Assembly (NCBI GenBank): GCA_030454085.1
Contig: JAKDJD010000016.1
Coordinates: 1-58,007, forward strand
DNA: 58,007 bases
Origin: Kocuria sp.
Lineage (GTDB): Bacteria > Actinomycetota > Actinomycetes > Actinomycetales > Micrococcaceae
Reading direction: 5' to 3'
The notes beneath the pieces are model-generated. The model searched no databases, was not told where the DNA came from, and saw only the letters and a list, made by a program, of their open reading frames with translations. Shown here one piece after another: positions 43,530-52,443 of this stretch. The stretch's first letter is position 1. Every line of letters begins with the position of its first letter. The position numbers and the translations under genes are program-made.

Positions 43530-44242
43530 TTATCCACAGGTGTGTACAACGGTGTGCACAAGTCGAACACGTGTCCTAGGTTCTGTGGGATGTGGAAGGG
43601 TTCGACGCGCTCATGGGGCCGAAGTCGATTCGAAACACGACCCCGACGGGGGATCGAACTACGCGTATGTAAGTTGTCCACGCCTGGGGACAACGTCTGT
43701 GGACAAGGCGTGGTCCGGCGACGTCGACCGGTCCCGCTTTCCGCGCGTCCATGGGGATCCAGGGCGGGCCGATAGGGCGTCGGCCGCCAGGGGAATGCGC
43801 TGGTCAACGCGAGCCTTGGGAGGGCGGCGTCGGTACAAGGGGCCGTACGTCGGGGTGTATGGTTCGACGGCGGTCGCCCCGTCACGAGCGGGGCAACGCG
43901 ACCATGGGTTGTCCACAATTATCCACAAGTGTCCACAGGGCGGCTTCGGAATTTCCAGATTCTCCACCACCTGTGCGAAAAGTTTTCCACAGGTGGGGAC
44001 GGGAGTGGTCGGATGCGGGCCGCTGGTCGACTCTCCGAATGGCCGGGCGTCGTCGACCGGCTTTCTTTCGGGGACAGATTGACCCACGACACCCCCGATA
44101 TTGCGGGATCAATGGTTGCGGACCAACTCGAGGTGGCGGTTCGCCGTCGAGTTCGTGGACAACGTGAAGTCACATTCGTGTAAGTTCTCCACACTGTGGA
44201 TATGCGGTGTGGAAAACCGGTCTTGCGCGTCGATTGTCCACA
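43530..44242. other. DnaA-box cluster, oriC-like non-coding region
   Basis: The stretch 43465-44325 has no convincing gene. Five perfect TTRTCCACA boxes occur: 43530-43538, 43698-43706 (reverse), 43909-43917, 43919-43927 and 44234-44242. One-mismatch boxes occur at 43541-43549, 43553-43561, 43674-43682, 43685-43693, 43929-43937, 43983-43991, 44154-44162, 44185-44193, 44195-44203 and 44208-44216, on both strands. Three dense groups (43530-43706, 43909-43991, 44154-44242) are visible. The pair at 43674-43693 is inverted. dnaA, dnaN and rpmH are absent from the window, so this is either a DnaA-titrating locus or an origin placed away from dnaA. Confidence 0.85.
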
Positions 44243-44325
44243 GATTGTCGGCGCCTTCGCTCCGTCCATGCCAAGGTTCGGGTCCTCGGACTAGAGTTGG
44301 ACCCGAGCGCACGTGAGCGTTCGCA

Positions 44326-44401
44326 GTGACAAGGGGTGCCCTGGGGCTGAGATACGACCCTTTGAACCTGATCTAGCCAGTACTAGCGAAGGGATGGTCA
44401 C
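44326..44401 (+). ncRNA. TPP riboswitch (THI element)
   Basis: The thi-box core is clear: GGGGTGCCC, GGCTGAGA, ACCCTTTGAACCTGATC, then TAGCGAAGGGA. GTGAC (44326-44330) can pair with GTCAC (44397-44401) as the closing stem. The only good ribosome binding site for thiM (AAGGGA, 44389-44394) lies inside the aptamer's 3' end, so thiamine pyrophosphate binding should block translation initiation directly. Confidence 0.93.
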
Positions 44402-44402
44402 C

Positions 44403-45269
44403 ATGGCTGGTTCGCAGAACATCGAAGCGTCGATCACGGATGCCGAGGCCAACGGTGCCGATCGGGTCGTGATCGGTCCGGCCCGGGCGGTGCGGGACAC
44501 GGCTCCTCTGGTGCACTGCCTGACCAATGCCGTGGTCAAGGAGATCACCGCCAACGTTCTGCTCGCTGTGGGCGCCTCTCCCGCCATGGTTGAGCACCCG
44601 GAGGAAGCGGGCATTTTCGCCGGAGTGGCCAACGGACTTCTGGTGAACGTCGGAACGGTCTCGGATACTCAGATCTCGGCCATCAAGGCCGCGGTCGAAA
44701 CGGCCCGAACCAACGGCGTGCCCTGGGTCCTGGACCCTGTCGCCGTGGGCTCTCTCCCCGTGCGCACCGAACTTTCCCGGACCCTGCTCGAAGCCCGACC
44801 GTCGGTGATCAGGGGAAACGCCAGCGAGATCGTGGCCCTCGCGGGGTTGGGACAAGGCGGCCGCGGGGTCGAATCGACCGACGACGTCGAATCCGCTCTC
44901 GACGCCGGACGCGCACTGTCAGAGCGCACGGGTGGCGTCGTCGCCATCTCCGGGGAGCGGGATGCGATCGTCTCCGCGGATCGAATCACGTGGGTGACCA
45001 GCGGTCACCCGTTCATGCCCTTGGTCATTGGCACGGGATGTTCCCTCGGGGCAACGGTGGCAGCCTACCTTGGTGCCTCACGGCCGGCCGGCGTGTCGGA
45101 GCACGACGCCGCCGTGGCCGCTCACGCGCACCTGGGGGCCGCCGGAACCCTGGCAGGCAGAACTGCGGAAGGCCCCGGAACGTTCCATGTGCGGTGGCTC
45201 GACGCTCTTTACGAGTTGCATCCTGAGGGCATCGCCCGCACGGCCGAGATAGTAGAGGACGCCCCGTGA
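44403..45269 (+). CDS. thiM: hydroxyethylthiazole kinase
   Basis: Phosphorylates 4-methyl-5-(2-hydroxyethyl)thiazole in thiamine salvage. A 288-aa protein with LVNVGTVSDTQISAIK, PWVLDPVAVGSLPVRTEL, IRGNASEIVALAGLG and the C-terminal GTGCSLGATVAAYLG with the catalytic cysteine. The start is ATG 44403, 8 nt after AAGGGA; the in-frame ATG at 44394 has no room for a ribosome binding site. It is the first gene of the operon behind the TPP riboswitch and overlaps thiE by 4 nt. Confidence 0.93.
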   Translation: MAGSQNIEASITDAEANGADRVVIGPARAVRDTAPLVHCLTNAVVKEITANVLLAVGASPAMVEHPEEAGIFAGVANGLLVNVGTVSDTQISAIKAAVETARTNGVPWVLDPVAVGSLPVRTELSRTLLEARPSVIRGNASEIVALAGLGQGGRGVESTDDVESALDAGRALSERTGGVVAISGERDAIVSADRITWVTSGHPFMPLVIGTGCSLGATVAAYLGASRPAGVSEHDAAVAAHAHLGAAGTLAGRTAEGPGTFHVRWLDALYELHPEGIARTAEIVEDAP

Positions 45270-45952
45270 TCCCCCCGACCACAGACTTCTCCCTGTACTT
45301 TGTGACCGATACCGCCCTCTGTGGGGGTGTCGATCGCGTCCCACACGTCGTGTACGAGGCCGTGATGGGCGGCGTCGGTGTGGTTCAGGTGCGTGACAAG
45401 GAACTGGGGGACGCCGAATTCTCCACATTGGCGAAGGAATGCGCGAAGGCCATCGGGAGGGCCGAACAGGATTCGGGCCGGCCCGCGCATCTGTTCGTCA
45501 ACGACAGGCTCAATATCGCGGCCGACCTCGGGCTCAATGTGCACGTCGGCCAGTCGGACGCCGCAGCGAAGGAGGCCAGACGGGTCCTCGGGCGGGAGCT
45601 GATGGTCGGCCTCTCGGTGTCGAGTCCGGACGAAGCCCGCGCCGCGGTGGCCGAACGGTATGCGGATGTTCTGGGCATCGGCCCCGTTTGGTCCACCCCC
45701 ACCAAGAACGACGCCGGTCCACCCCTGGGGCCCGATGGCGTCACCGCGTGCGCGGCCTTCGCCCGAACGGTCGGTTTGTCCAGCGTGGCCATCGGCGGTA
45801 TCAATCCCTCCACGGCGACCCGGCTCGCGGGCGTGCCCGTCGATGGTCTCTGTGTGGTCTCGGCGATCGCCGGCGCGGATGACCCCCGGCACGCGGCCGC
45901 GGAGATGCGGCGTCTTGCAACCATGACCCTGATGAGAGGACGTGACTCGTAA
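45266..45952 (+). CDS. thiE: thiamine-phosphate synthase
   Basis: Joins hydroxymethylpyrimidine diphosphate and thiazole phosphate to thiamine phosphate. A 228-aa TIM barrel with [76 protein letters not shown] and [11 protein letters not shown], all expected blocks. GTG start overlaps the thiM stop; its stop overlaps the thiD start by 1 nt. Confidence 0.93.
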   Translation: MIPPTTDFSLYFVTDTALCGGVDRVPHVVYEAVMGGVGVVQVRDKELGDAEFSTLAKECAKAIGRAEQDSGRPAHLFVNDRLNIAADLGLNVHVGQSDAAAKEARRVLGRELMVGLSVSSPDEARAAVAERYADVLGIGPVWSTPTKNDAGPPLGPDGVTACAAFARTVGLSSVAIGGINPSTATRLAGVPVDGLCVVSAIAGADDPRHAAAEMRRLATMTLMRGRDS

Positions 45953-46884
45953 TGCGGCCACCCGTCGCCATGACCATTGCAGGTTCCGACCCCTCCGGAG
46001 GCGCCGGAATCCAGACCGATCTGAAGGCCTTTGCGGCCGTCGGGGTCTACGGGTGCGCGTGCCTGACGTCGTTGCCAAGCCAGAACACGCGCGGAGTCCG
46101 TGATGTCCACGGAGTCCCGCGCGAGGTGGTGGCCACCCAGATCGAGTCCGTGATCGACGACCTGCCGGTGGACGCAACCAAGATCGGCATGCTGGGCACC
46201 GCCGACGTGGTGCGGACGGTCGCGGCTCTGATCTCCGAGCGGCGCGAGAACTTCGGCACCGTGGTCCTTGATCCCGTGATGGTCGCAACCAGTGGGGACC
46301 CCCTCTTGAGTGAGGACGCCGACGCCGCGCTCCGCGGCGACCTGCTTCCCCTCGCGGACCTGATCACGCCTAACCTGCCGGAAGGCGCACGGCTTCTGGA
46401 TCGTCCCGACCGGGTCGCGCGGTCCGTCGACGAGATGCGGACACAGGCCGAGGAGCTGCTCGCGCTCGGCCCCCGCGCCGTGCTCCTCAAGGGAGGCCAC
46501 CTGCGTACTGGCGAGGCCGTGGACATCCTCGCGACTGCCCCCGGATGGGAGCCCGGCACGACGTCGTCCGGAAACGAGCCGGCAGGAAACCCCGTTCTGG
46601 TCGAACTGAGCTCGCCGCGAGTACGGACGCGCAACACGCACGGAACGGGGTGCACCCTCTCGTCCGCCATCGCAGGATTCGCGGCCCGGAATTCCAGGCC
46701 GGAGACGCTGGACTCGGAGAGCGCCGAACCCCGGACCATTGACGACGACGCCCTCGAAGCGGCGACAAGGGACGGCAAGAACTTCCTGACGAGGGCGCTC
46801 AAGGACGGTGCCGAGTGGCGCCTCTCGCGATTCCCGGAGCAGGGCCACGGTCCCGTCAACCACTTGTCCCAAGTACTGAGGTAG
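45952..46884 (+). CDS. thiD: hydroxymethylpyrimidine/phosphomethylpyrimidine kinase
   Basis: Phosphorylates HMP and HMP phosphate for thiamine synthesis. A 310-aa ribokinase-fold protein with [18 protein letters not shown] at the N-terminus, [45 protein letters not shown] and [18 protein letters not shown] (anion hole and catalytic cysteine). It is slightly longer than bacterial ThiD because of an acidic insertion before the C-terminal helices. TAATG overlap with thiE, 26 bp before tenA. Confidence 0.92.
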   Translation: MRPPVAMTIAGSDPSGGAGIQTDLKAFAAVGVYGCACLTSLPSQNTRGVRDVHGVPREVVATQIESVIDDLPVDATKIGMLGTADVVRTVAALISERRENFGTVVLDPVMVATSGDPLLSEDADAALRGDLLPLADLITPNLPEGARLLDRPDRVARSVDEMRTQAEELLALGPRAVLLKGGHLRTGEAVDILATAPGWEPGTTSSGNEPAGNPVLVELSSPRVRTRNTHGTGCTLSSAIAGFAARNSRPETLDSESAEPRTIDDDALEAATRDGKNFLTRALKDGAEWRLSRFPEQGHGPVNHLSQVLR

Positions 46885-46910
46885 AAACGTCCACGGAGTG
46901 TGAGCACGCC

Positions 46911-47618
46911 ATGAACCAAATCGCCGAAGACAAGACCGGCCCGTGGCGGACCGGTGAATTCACGAGTCGCCTGTGGAACGATGCCTCCGGGATCCTGGAC
47001 CGAGTCAACCGTCTGGCTTTCCTGGAGGAACTCGCCGCGGGGACTCTCGCCCCAGAAATTTTCGTCGACTACATCCAGCAGGACACCTTCTACCTGGGCA
47101 ATTACTCCCGGGCGCTCGCGATGTTGGCCACGCGAGCACCGTCACAGGAGGCCGCCGAATTCTGGGCCGGGAGCGCCAGCGCGGCCGTCGCGGATGAAAA
47201 AGCCCTTCACGCCCAACTCATGGCTGACCGCCGTTTGAGTGCTTTGCCCAGACCGGAGGCGCCGTCCCCGACCACCAGAGGGTACATGTACACCCTGCTC
47301 GCGGCGTGCGCGTACGAGCCCTACGACGTCGGTGCGGCTGCGGTTCTTCCCTGTTTCTGGATCTACGCCGACGTCGGCCAGCGCCTGTCCCTTCGCGCGG
47401 AGACCGTGGAGGATCACCCCTACGGCCGCTGGATCGAGGAATACGGCGACCCGGCCTTCGCGGAGGCCACGCAGCGGGCCATCGACCTGGTGGATGAGGC
47501 CGCCGAATCGGCGTCGGATACGGTTCGGTCACGGATGCGCGAAGTGTTCCTCGACGCCTCCCGATACGAGGAGATGTTCTGGGACGCCGCCTATCGTCGG
47601 GAGAAGTGGAGCCTGTAG
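46911..47618 (+). CDS. tenA: TenA-type thiaminase II / aminopyrimidine aminohydrolase
   Basis: A 235-aa all-helical TenA protein that hydrolyses aminopyrimidine or thiamine breakdown products to HMP for salvage. It contains FVDYIQQDTFYLGNYSRAL, YEPYDVGAAAVLPCFWIYAD with the catalytic cysteine of the TenA_C class, and YEEMFWDAAYRREKW with the late glutamate. It is last in the riboswitch operon. A short GC hairpin (GCCCG-TCAC-CGGGC) follows at about 47630. Confidence 0.9.
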   Translation: MNQIAEDKTGPWRTGEFTSRLWNDASGILDRVNRLAFLEELAAGTLAPEIFVDYIQQDTFYLGNYSRALAMLATRAPSQEAAEFWAGSASAAVADEKALHAQLMADRRLSALPRPEAPSPTTRGYMYTLLAACAYEPYDVGAAAVLPCFWIYADVGQRLSLRAETVEDHPYGRWIEEYGDPAFAEATQRAIDLVDEAAESASDTVRSRMREVFLDASRYEEMFWDAAYRREKWSL

Positions 47619-47669
47619 CAGTGCACCGGCCCGTCACCGGGCTGTGGGCGGTTCAGTGCCGCGCACGGC

Positions 47670-48419
47670 TCACGTGCAGGTGCAATCCTTTCGGGTCGTG
47701 TATGAAATCGGGGAGATGTACACCTGTTGGTAGTTCGTCGAACTGTTCCCGGATGAATTGCTCGAGTAGGTCAAGGAGAAGCTGGTCAGCCCTTGGCCGG
47801 TCAGCTTGTAATGCACCAGTCCGAGTTCCGTCCCCGGGAACACTCCGAAGGCACCCGGGGACCCCGAGTGCGCGCTGCGGCACGTGGGGCCGGAACAGGT
47901 CACGTCCGCCGGGGTCGAAGGGGTCGCGACGGCCCCTGGAACCGTGACCACGTCGCCGTAGTATCCGCTTTCGTAATCGATGTCGGTCACCCAGAATTCG
48001 ACGCAGTAGACCGGCTGGGGGAACGTGAAGGTCACGGTCTGGGAGGCCTGCCGGTAGCTCTTCAAGAGGGTTCGCTGGTTCAGCTCCAGGTACGCACCGG
48101 CGGTGGCCCCTGGGGGAGCGAGATTGACGACACTGAAGTTGTACCGCCCTCTGTTGCCTCCGTTTCCGGCTTCCCCGGAGGTGGTCAGGAACATCTTGGA
48201 GGTGGCGCCCGTCGTGGCCGCGGAAGTCACGGTGATGCCGTTGGACATGCTTCCTGAAGCGGCTGTCTGCGTGGTGCGCCCGCCCCGGTGGGTGGCCACG
48301 GTCTTCTCGCAATTGCTGACCGCGTAGGCGGGGACGGTGGAAGCTCCGGCAACCAGGGGCACGCTCCAGGCGGCACCCTTGGCCACCGCGCGCCGAGTGG
48401 GGGACGACGTGGTGTGCAT
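47670..48419 (-). CDS. Tat-exported surface or secreted protein of unknown function
   Basis: A 249-aa protein. The N-terminus SSPTRRAVAKGAAWSVPLVA has a twin-arginine motif and a hydrophobic stretch ending before AYAVSNC, a likely signal peptide. The mature part is rich in Ser, Thr and Gly and looks like a beta-sandwich: VTFTFPQPVYCVEFWVTDID and TELGLVHYKLTGQGLTSFSL. Several cysteines include a terminal CTC-T. I recognise no domain. ATG at 48419 is chosen over a longer frame. A 14-bp dyad lies about 120 bp upstream. Confidence 0.75.
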   Translation of the reverse strand: MHTTSSPTRRAVAKGAAWSVPLVAGASTVPAYAVSNCEKTVATHRGGRTTQTAASGSMSNGITVTSAATTGATSKMFLTTSGEAGNGGNRGRYNFSVVNLAPPGATAGAYLELNQRTLLKSYRQASQTVTFTFPQPVYCVEFWVTDIDYESGYYGDVVTVPGAVATPSTPADVTCSGPTCRSAHSGSPGAFGVFPGTELGLVHYKLTGQGLTSFSLTYSSNSSGNSSTNYQQVYISPISYTTRKDCTCT

Positions 48420-48541
48420 TGGTCCTCTTCTGCTCATTCTGTGCGAATACCTGTCCTGACGGAGCAGACGAGCGAGCCTCAACGGACCAACGGGTCCGGC
48501 AGGGGTGGCCGCCCGAACGCCCCACAGTTCGGTACGGTAAT

Positions 48542-48555
48542 GTACTCGTGAGTAC
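48542..48555. promoter_or_regulatory. dyad upstream of the secreted protein
   Basis: GTACTC-GT-GAGTAC is a 6-bp perfect inverted repeat with a 2-nt centre, 123 bp upstream of the start. It could be an operator or hairpin; no regulator can be assigned. The rest of 48420-48620 shows no gene. Confidence 0.3.
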
Positions 48556-48620
48556 GGGAAGAATGTTAACACAAAAAGGATTCCAACGCTTTGGGCGACA
48601 GCGGTTGATCAGGCCCTACG

Positions 48621-49082
48621 TTATTTCACGGTGAGCACGGGGCAATCCGCCTCGAGAATGACCCGCTGGGCGCTCGAACCGAGGAACAGTTTCATGACCG
48701 GGGAGCGACGCCGCGTCGCCAGCACGATCAGCCGGGCATCGTGTTCTTCCGCGAGCTCCAGGACCTGGTTGGCGACGTCGTCGCCGGCGCGCTGGATCTC
48801 GAATTCGATCCCCGCATCGATGATCTGGCGGGAGACCTCCTTGACGATCTCGATGCGGCTTGCCGTGGGGCTCGTGGTGCTGTCCGATGCGTACACGACG
48901 ACCCGCAGGGCCGCCTTCTCCCTCTCGGCGGCCGCGATCGCCTCGTGCATCACCCGAGGGCTGGCATCCGAACGGTGCCCGAGGACCACGGTCCTCGCCG
49001 CCCGGTCGATGCCCGCCGACGCCGAAACCCTCAGAGAGGGCTCCGGCATCGGCCGGGCGGGTTTCGAATAGAAGTCAGACAT
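48621..49082 (-). CDS. universal stress protein
   Basis: A 153-aa single-domain Usp. RTVVLGHRSDASPRVMHEAI is the N-terminal beta-alpha unit, and ATRRRSPVMKLFLGSSAQRV with DCPVLTVK forms the ATP-loop and C-terminal strand. About 20 extra residues precede the domain. It lies 34 bp downstream of the citrate transporter in the same direction, so co-transcription is likely. Stress or metabolic signalling role inferred from the family. Confidence 0.88.
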   Translation of the reverse strand: MSDFYSKPARPMPEPSLRVSASAGIDRAARTVVLGHRSDASPRVMHEAIAAAEREKAALRVVVYASDSTTSPTASRIEIVKEVSRQIIDAGIEFEIQRAGDDVANQVLELAEEHDARLIVLATRRRSPVMKLFLGSSAQRVILEADCPVLTVK

Positions 49083-49116
49083 GCGGTGTTTTCTCCTTTC
49101 GCTTGCTGTCCGCCGG

Positions 49117-50619
49117 CTAGGAGCCGATGGCGATCACGCCGACCAGCACACCCACGGCCAGCATGACCAATGAGACCACGAGCGCTCGCCACAGAACCTT
49201 CTTGTGGTGGTCGCCGAGTTCGACTCCGGAGAGCGAGACGAGCAGCAAGATGGCGGGAACCAGCGGCGACTGAAGATGCACGGGCTGCCCGGTGACGGAT
49301 GCCCTGGCCATGTCCGTGGCCGGAATCCCGTAATGGGCCGCGGTTTCCGAGAGAACCGGAAGGATGCCGAAGTAGAAGGCGTCGTTGCTCATGAAGAACG
49401 TCATCGGGACAGACAGGACGCCCGTGATGACGGCGAGGTAGGGGCCCATGGAACCAGGGATGACGTCCACGAGCCAGGAAGCCATCTCGTCGACCATGCC
49501 GGTCCCACTCATGACACCGGTCAGAACTCCGGCGGCCATGACCATCGCCACGACCGAGATGATCGAGGTCGCGTGGGAGGCCAGCTCGTCCTGCTGTTCC
49601 TTGACGCCCCGGAAATTGACCAGAAGGGCGATGACCGTCCCGATCATGAACAGGTACGGAAGGGGCAGGATGTCCACGATCAGCAGGACCATGATCGCAA
49701 CCGTCAGGGCCAGGTTGAACCAGAAGAGGTGCGGCCGAAGGGTCGGACGATTCGGGTCCAAGGCCGTATCGGTCAGCGCGGAGGAACCCTGCTGCTCGTC
49801 CTCGAACTGGTTGACCACGAGCGCTTGAGTGGCCGGTCCGGCCGAGGGGTTCGCCGCGGAGCCGTCGTCGCCGCCGGAGGCGGAGTGGGAGCCACCGTCG
49901 GCCGGTGCCGCGACGTTGGCCATGGCCCGTCCGGAGCCCTCGGTTGCCGCATCGGTCCCGTTCTCGGCGGCGTCACCGGAGTCGGTAACCCATGCCACGC
50001 CGTTCTTCTGCAGGCGACGCCGTTCGGACCGCCCCAGAAGGTAGGCGAAACTCAGGGCAACGATGAGGCCCACGATCAGGGACGGGACCATGGGGGCGAA
50101 GATCGAGTTCGCGTCCAAATGCAGTGCGGAGGCCGCGCGAGCCGTCGGGCCGCCCCAGGGGACGATGTTCAGGGTTCCGTTGATCAGGCCGGCCGTACAG
50201 GTCAGGACCACGGGCGACATGTGCAGCCGCTGGTAGATCGGGAGCATTGCGGCGGTGACCACGATGAACGTCGTCGAGCCGTCGCCGTCCAGTGACACCG
50301 CGCCCGTGAGAAGGGCCGTGCCGAAGACCACTCGCACCGGGTCGTTGCCGCAGAAGCGCAGAATCAGGTCGACGAGCTTGTCGAACAGTCCGACGTCGAT
50401 CATGATGCCGAAGTAGATGATGGCGAACAGCAGCAGCGCGGCCGTCGATGACATGGACTCGATCGCGTCCATGACCATGTCACCGATGCCCAGGCCTGCG
50501 CCCGCAAAGAGGCCGAAAATGGTCGGGATCAGGATGAGCGCCAGGACTGGCGAAAGTTTCTTGGTCATGATCAAGGCCATGAAGACCAGAATCATGACGA
50601 ATCCGAGAAGGACGATCAC
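49117..50619 (-). CDS. citrate-metal:H+ symporter (CitMHS family)
   Basis: A 500-aa, about 11-helix carrier of citrate bound to divalent metal, as in Bacillus CitM/CitH. It contains IPTIFGLFAGAGLGIGDMVM, SLDGDGSTTFIVVTAAMLPI and VPWGGPTARAASALHLDANS. A low-complexity Ser/Gly/Ala/Asp cytosolic loop (about 215-275) replaces the usual short linker. ATG at 50619 follows GAAGGAG. It is divergent from a CitA/CitB-type two-component system, whose response regulator probably activates it through the repeats at 50689-50742. Confidence 0.9.
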   Translation of the reverse strand: MIVLLGFVMILVFMALIMTKKLSPVLALILIPTIFGLFAGAGLGIGDMVMDAIESMSSTAALLLFAIIYFGIMIDVGLFDKLVDLILRFCGNDPVRVVFGTALLTGAVSLDGDGSTTFIVVTAAMLPIYQRLHMSPVVLTCTAGLINGTLNIVPWGGPTARAASALHLDANSIFAPMVPSLIVGLIVALSFAYLLGRSERRRLQKNGVAWVTDSGDAAENGTDAATEGSGRAMANVAAPADGGSHSASGGDDGSAANPSAGPATQALVVNQFEDEQQGSSALTDTALDPNRPTLRPHLFWFNLALTVAIMVLLIVDILPLPYLFMIGTVIALLVNFRGVKEQQDELASHATSIISVVAMVMAAGVLTGVMSGTGMVDEMASWLVDVIPGSMGPYLAVITGVLSVPMTFFMSNDAFYFGILPVLSETAAHYGIPATDMARASVTGQPVHLQSPLVPAILLLVSLSGVELGDHHKKVLWRALVVSLVMLAVGVLVGVIAIGS

Positions 50620-50688
50620 GGGCTTCTCCTTCGAAGGTTATTGTGATGCGCAATACACCCTAGGGACTCCCGTGGGGTGCGCGCAGGG

Positions 50689-50742
50689 TTGTGCTCACAG
50701 ATCGCGTTCTGCTCATTGCGCGCCTTTTGTGCATTGTGCTCA
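50689..50742. promoter_or_regulatory. direct repeats TTSTGCTCA between citrate transporter and two-component system
   Basis: TTGTGCTCA at 50689-50697, TTCTGCTCA at 50707-50715 and TTGTGCTCA at 50734-50742 are direct repeats in the 150-bp divergent promoter region. They fit binding sites for the CitB/DcuR-type response regulator encoded next to it. Confidence 0.45.
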
Positions 50743-50769
50743 ACGGTGATTGCGGTCTAGGCTGAGCGC

Positions 50770-52443
50770 ATGCCGCGACCCTCCAGCTCCTTCTCCCGCC
50801 GAGTGCTGACGAGTCAGCTGCTGGTCATCATCGTGGTGCTGGCGCTCGCGGCGGCGACCTTCGCGTGGCTGGGCGCTCGAACGGTCACGGACACCACCGA
50901 GACCAGGGCGCTGTCGATTGCCCGGACTCTCGCGTCCGAATCCGTGATCGAGGAAGGCGCGACCCGGGCCAGTTCCGAGAAGGAGATCGACCCCGAGGCC
51001 GCCCGTTCCGGTGACGTCCAGGCCCTCGCGCAAGAGGTGGCCTCCCGGAATTCCGTCGAATTCGTGGTGGTCACGGACGACCGCGGATTGCGCATCGCGC
51101 ACCCGGACCAGTCGCGTCTGGGGAAGAAGGTGTCTACGTCACCCGACGCCGCCCTGTCCGGTCGCGAGGAGACCACCCACCAGAAGGGCACCCTCGGGGA
51201 AACGGTGCGGGCCAAGGTCCCCGTGTATTCGTCAACCGGAGACGGGACCGTGGTCGGTGAGGTTTCGGTCGGGATCCGCACCTCCGTGGTCGGCGCCGAG
51301 GTGCGCCAGAGGCTCTGGGTGATCGGCGCTCTCGCGGCGGCCGCGCTCGCGGTCGGCGTCGCGGTTTCCGTGGCCCTCGGCAGGAGACTCAAGCGCCAGA
51401 CCCTGGGCGTGGGCCCCGAAGAACTGGTCGAGATGGCCCAGCACCAGGAGGCCGTGCTGCGCGGCCTGGACGACGGCGTCCTCGGATTCGCGCCGGACGG
51501 GCGATTGACCCTGAGCAACAGCACCGCGCGGATCCTCTTGGGCCAGGACGAGGGGTCGATGGGCGACATCGACATCCCCGAACGGATCCGGACGATGGTC
51601 GAGGAGGTCCTCACCGAGGACGCCGGCCCGAACGCCCCTGAGCTCAGACGGCGCGTCTCTGTCGGCGACCGGATTCTCCTGGCCACGGCCGTGCGGGTGC
51701 GGCGCGGCGGCATATCGGTCGGGGGCGTCGTGACGCTCCGGGACGAGACCCAGATCCTGACCATGTCCCGTCAGCTCGAGTCCGTCACCACGATGGCCGA
51801 TGCCTTGCGCGCCCAGCGTCACGAGTTCGCGAACCGGCTCCACACGGTCATGGGTCTCGTGGCCACCGGGGCCGACCAGGAGGCCGAACGCTATCTGGGC
51901 GAGATTCTCAGGACAGGCCCGATCGGTGCCCCGGTCGAGGGGATCGACGCTATCTCCGACCCCTACCTGAGGGCGCTCGCCGAAGCCAAGGGCACCACAA
52001 GCGCGGAGGGCGGCGTCCAGCTGCGCGTTTCGGAGGACTCCCTGGTCCTGGGACGGGTCCGGGAGCCCGAGGACGTGACCCTCATCCTGGGCAATCTGAT
52101 TGACAACGCGGTGCGTGCCGCCGTCCGCGGCTCGGTGACGCCACGGGTGGTCGAGATGCATCTGCTGAGCGACGGAGAGGCTCTGCACGCCGTCGTGAGC
52201 GACACCGGCGACGGCCTGGCCTCGGAGAGCGAGCGTGAGCGCGTCTTCGACGACGGCGTCAGCTCGGGCGATGGTTCCGGCGACGAGGCGCACGGGTTGG
52301 GCATCGGTCTGGCCTTGTGCCGCCGGGTCGCCCGACGCCAAGGAGGTCGAGTGTGGCTGATCCACGGCAAGGACCCGCGACTGGGCGGGGCGAGTTTCGG
52401 GGTGGAACTGCCCCACGTTCTGGAAGAGAAAGGTGAATCGTGA
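50770..52443 (+). CDS. CitA/DcuS-type sensor histidine kinase
   Basis: A 557-aa membrane sensor. Helix 1 is at about 14-37 and an extracytoplasmic Cache/PDC domain at about 38-180 contains VVVTDDRGLRIAHPDQSRLG. Helix 2 is at about 182-205, then a cytosolic PAS domain (about 225-330). The DcuS-type phosphoacceptor segment is LRAQRHEFANRLHTVMGLVA. An HATPase_c domain follows with ILGNLIDNAVRAAVRG and GLGIGLALCRRVARRQGG. It senses citrate or another C4/C6-carboxylate by family analogy. It overlaps the response regulator gene by 4 nt and is divergent from CitMHS. Confidence 0.9.
   Translation: MPRPSSSFSRRVLTSQLLVIIVVLALAAATFAWLGARTVTDTTETRALSIARTLASESVIEEGATRASSEKEIDPEAARSGDVQALAQEVASRNSVEFVVVTDDRGLRIAHPDQSRLGKKVSTSPDAALSGREETTHQKGTLGETVRAKVPVYSSTGDGTVVGEVSVGIRTSVVGAEVRQRLWVIGALAAAALAVGVAVSVALGRRLKRQTLGVGPEELVEMAQHQEAVLRGLDDGVLGFAPDGRLTLSNSTARILLGQDEGSMGDIDIPERIRTMVEEVLTEDAGPNAPELRRRVSVGDRILLATAVRVRRGGISVGGVVTLRDETQILTMSRQLESVTTMADALRAQRHEFANRLHTVMGLVATGADQEAERYLGEILRTGPIGAPVEGIDAISDPYLRALAEAKGTTSAEGGVQLRVSEDSLVLGRVREPEDVTLILGNLIDNAVRAAVRGSVTPRVVEMHLLSDGEALHAVVSDTGDGLASESERERVFDDGVSSGDGSGDEAHGLGIGLALCRRVARRQGGRVWLIHGKDPRLGGASFGVELPHVLEEKGES

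Noticed and set aside
43540..44082. Open frames of 90-180 codons in the DnaA-box region
   Set aside because: Their translations are Arg/Gly-rich without motifs, change frame relative to each other, and run through the DnaA boxes.
43530..44242. CRISPR array in the repeat-rich region
   Set aside because: The repeats are 9 bp, in both orientations and unevenly spaced; there are no conserved long repeats, spacers or cas genes.
43465..44325. This region as the confirmed chromosomal origin
   Set aside because: There are many DnaA boxes but no dnaA, dnaN, gyrB or rpmH nearby and no obvious long AT-rich unwinding element, so only a DnaA-binding locus is claimed.
44394..44402. thiM start at ATG 44394
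   Set aside because: It lies directly on the AAGGGA sequence, leaving no spacing for a ribosome binding site.
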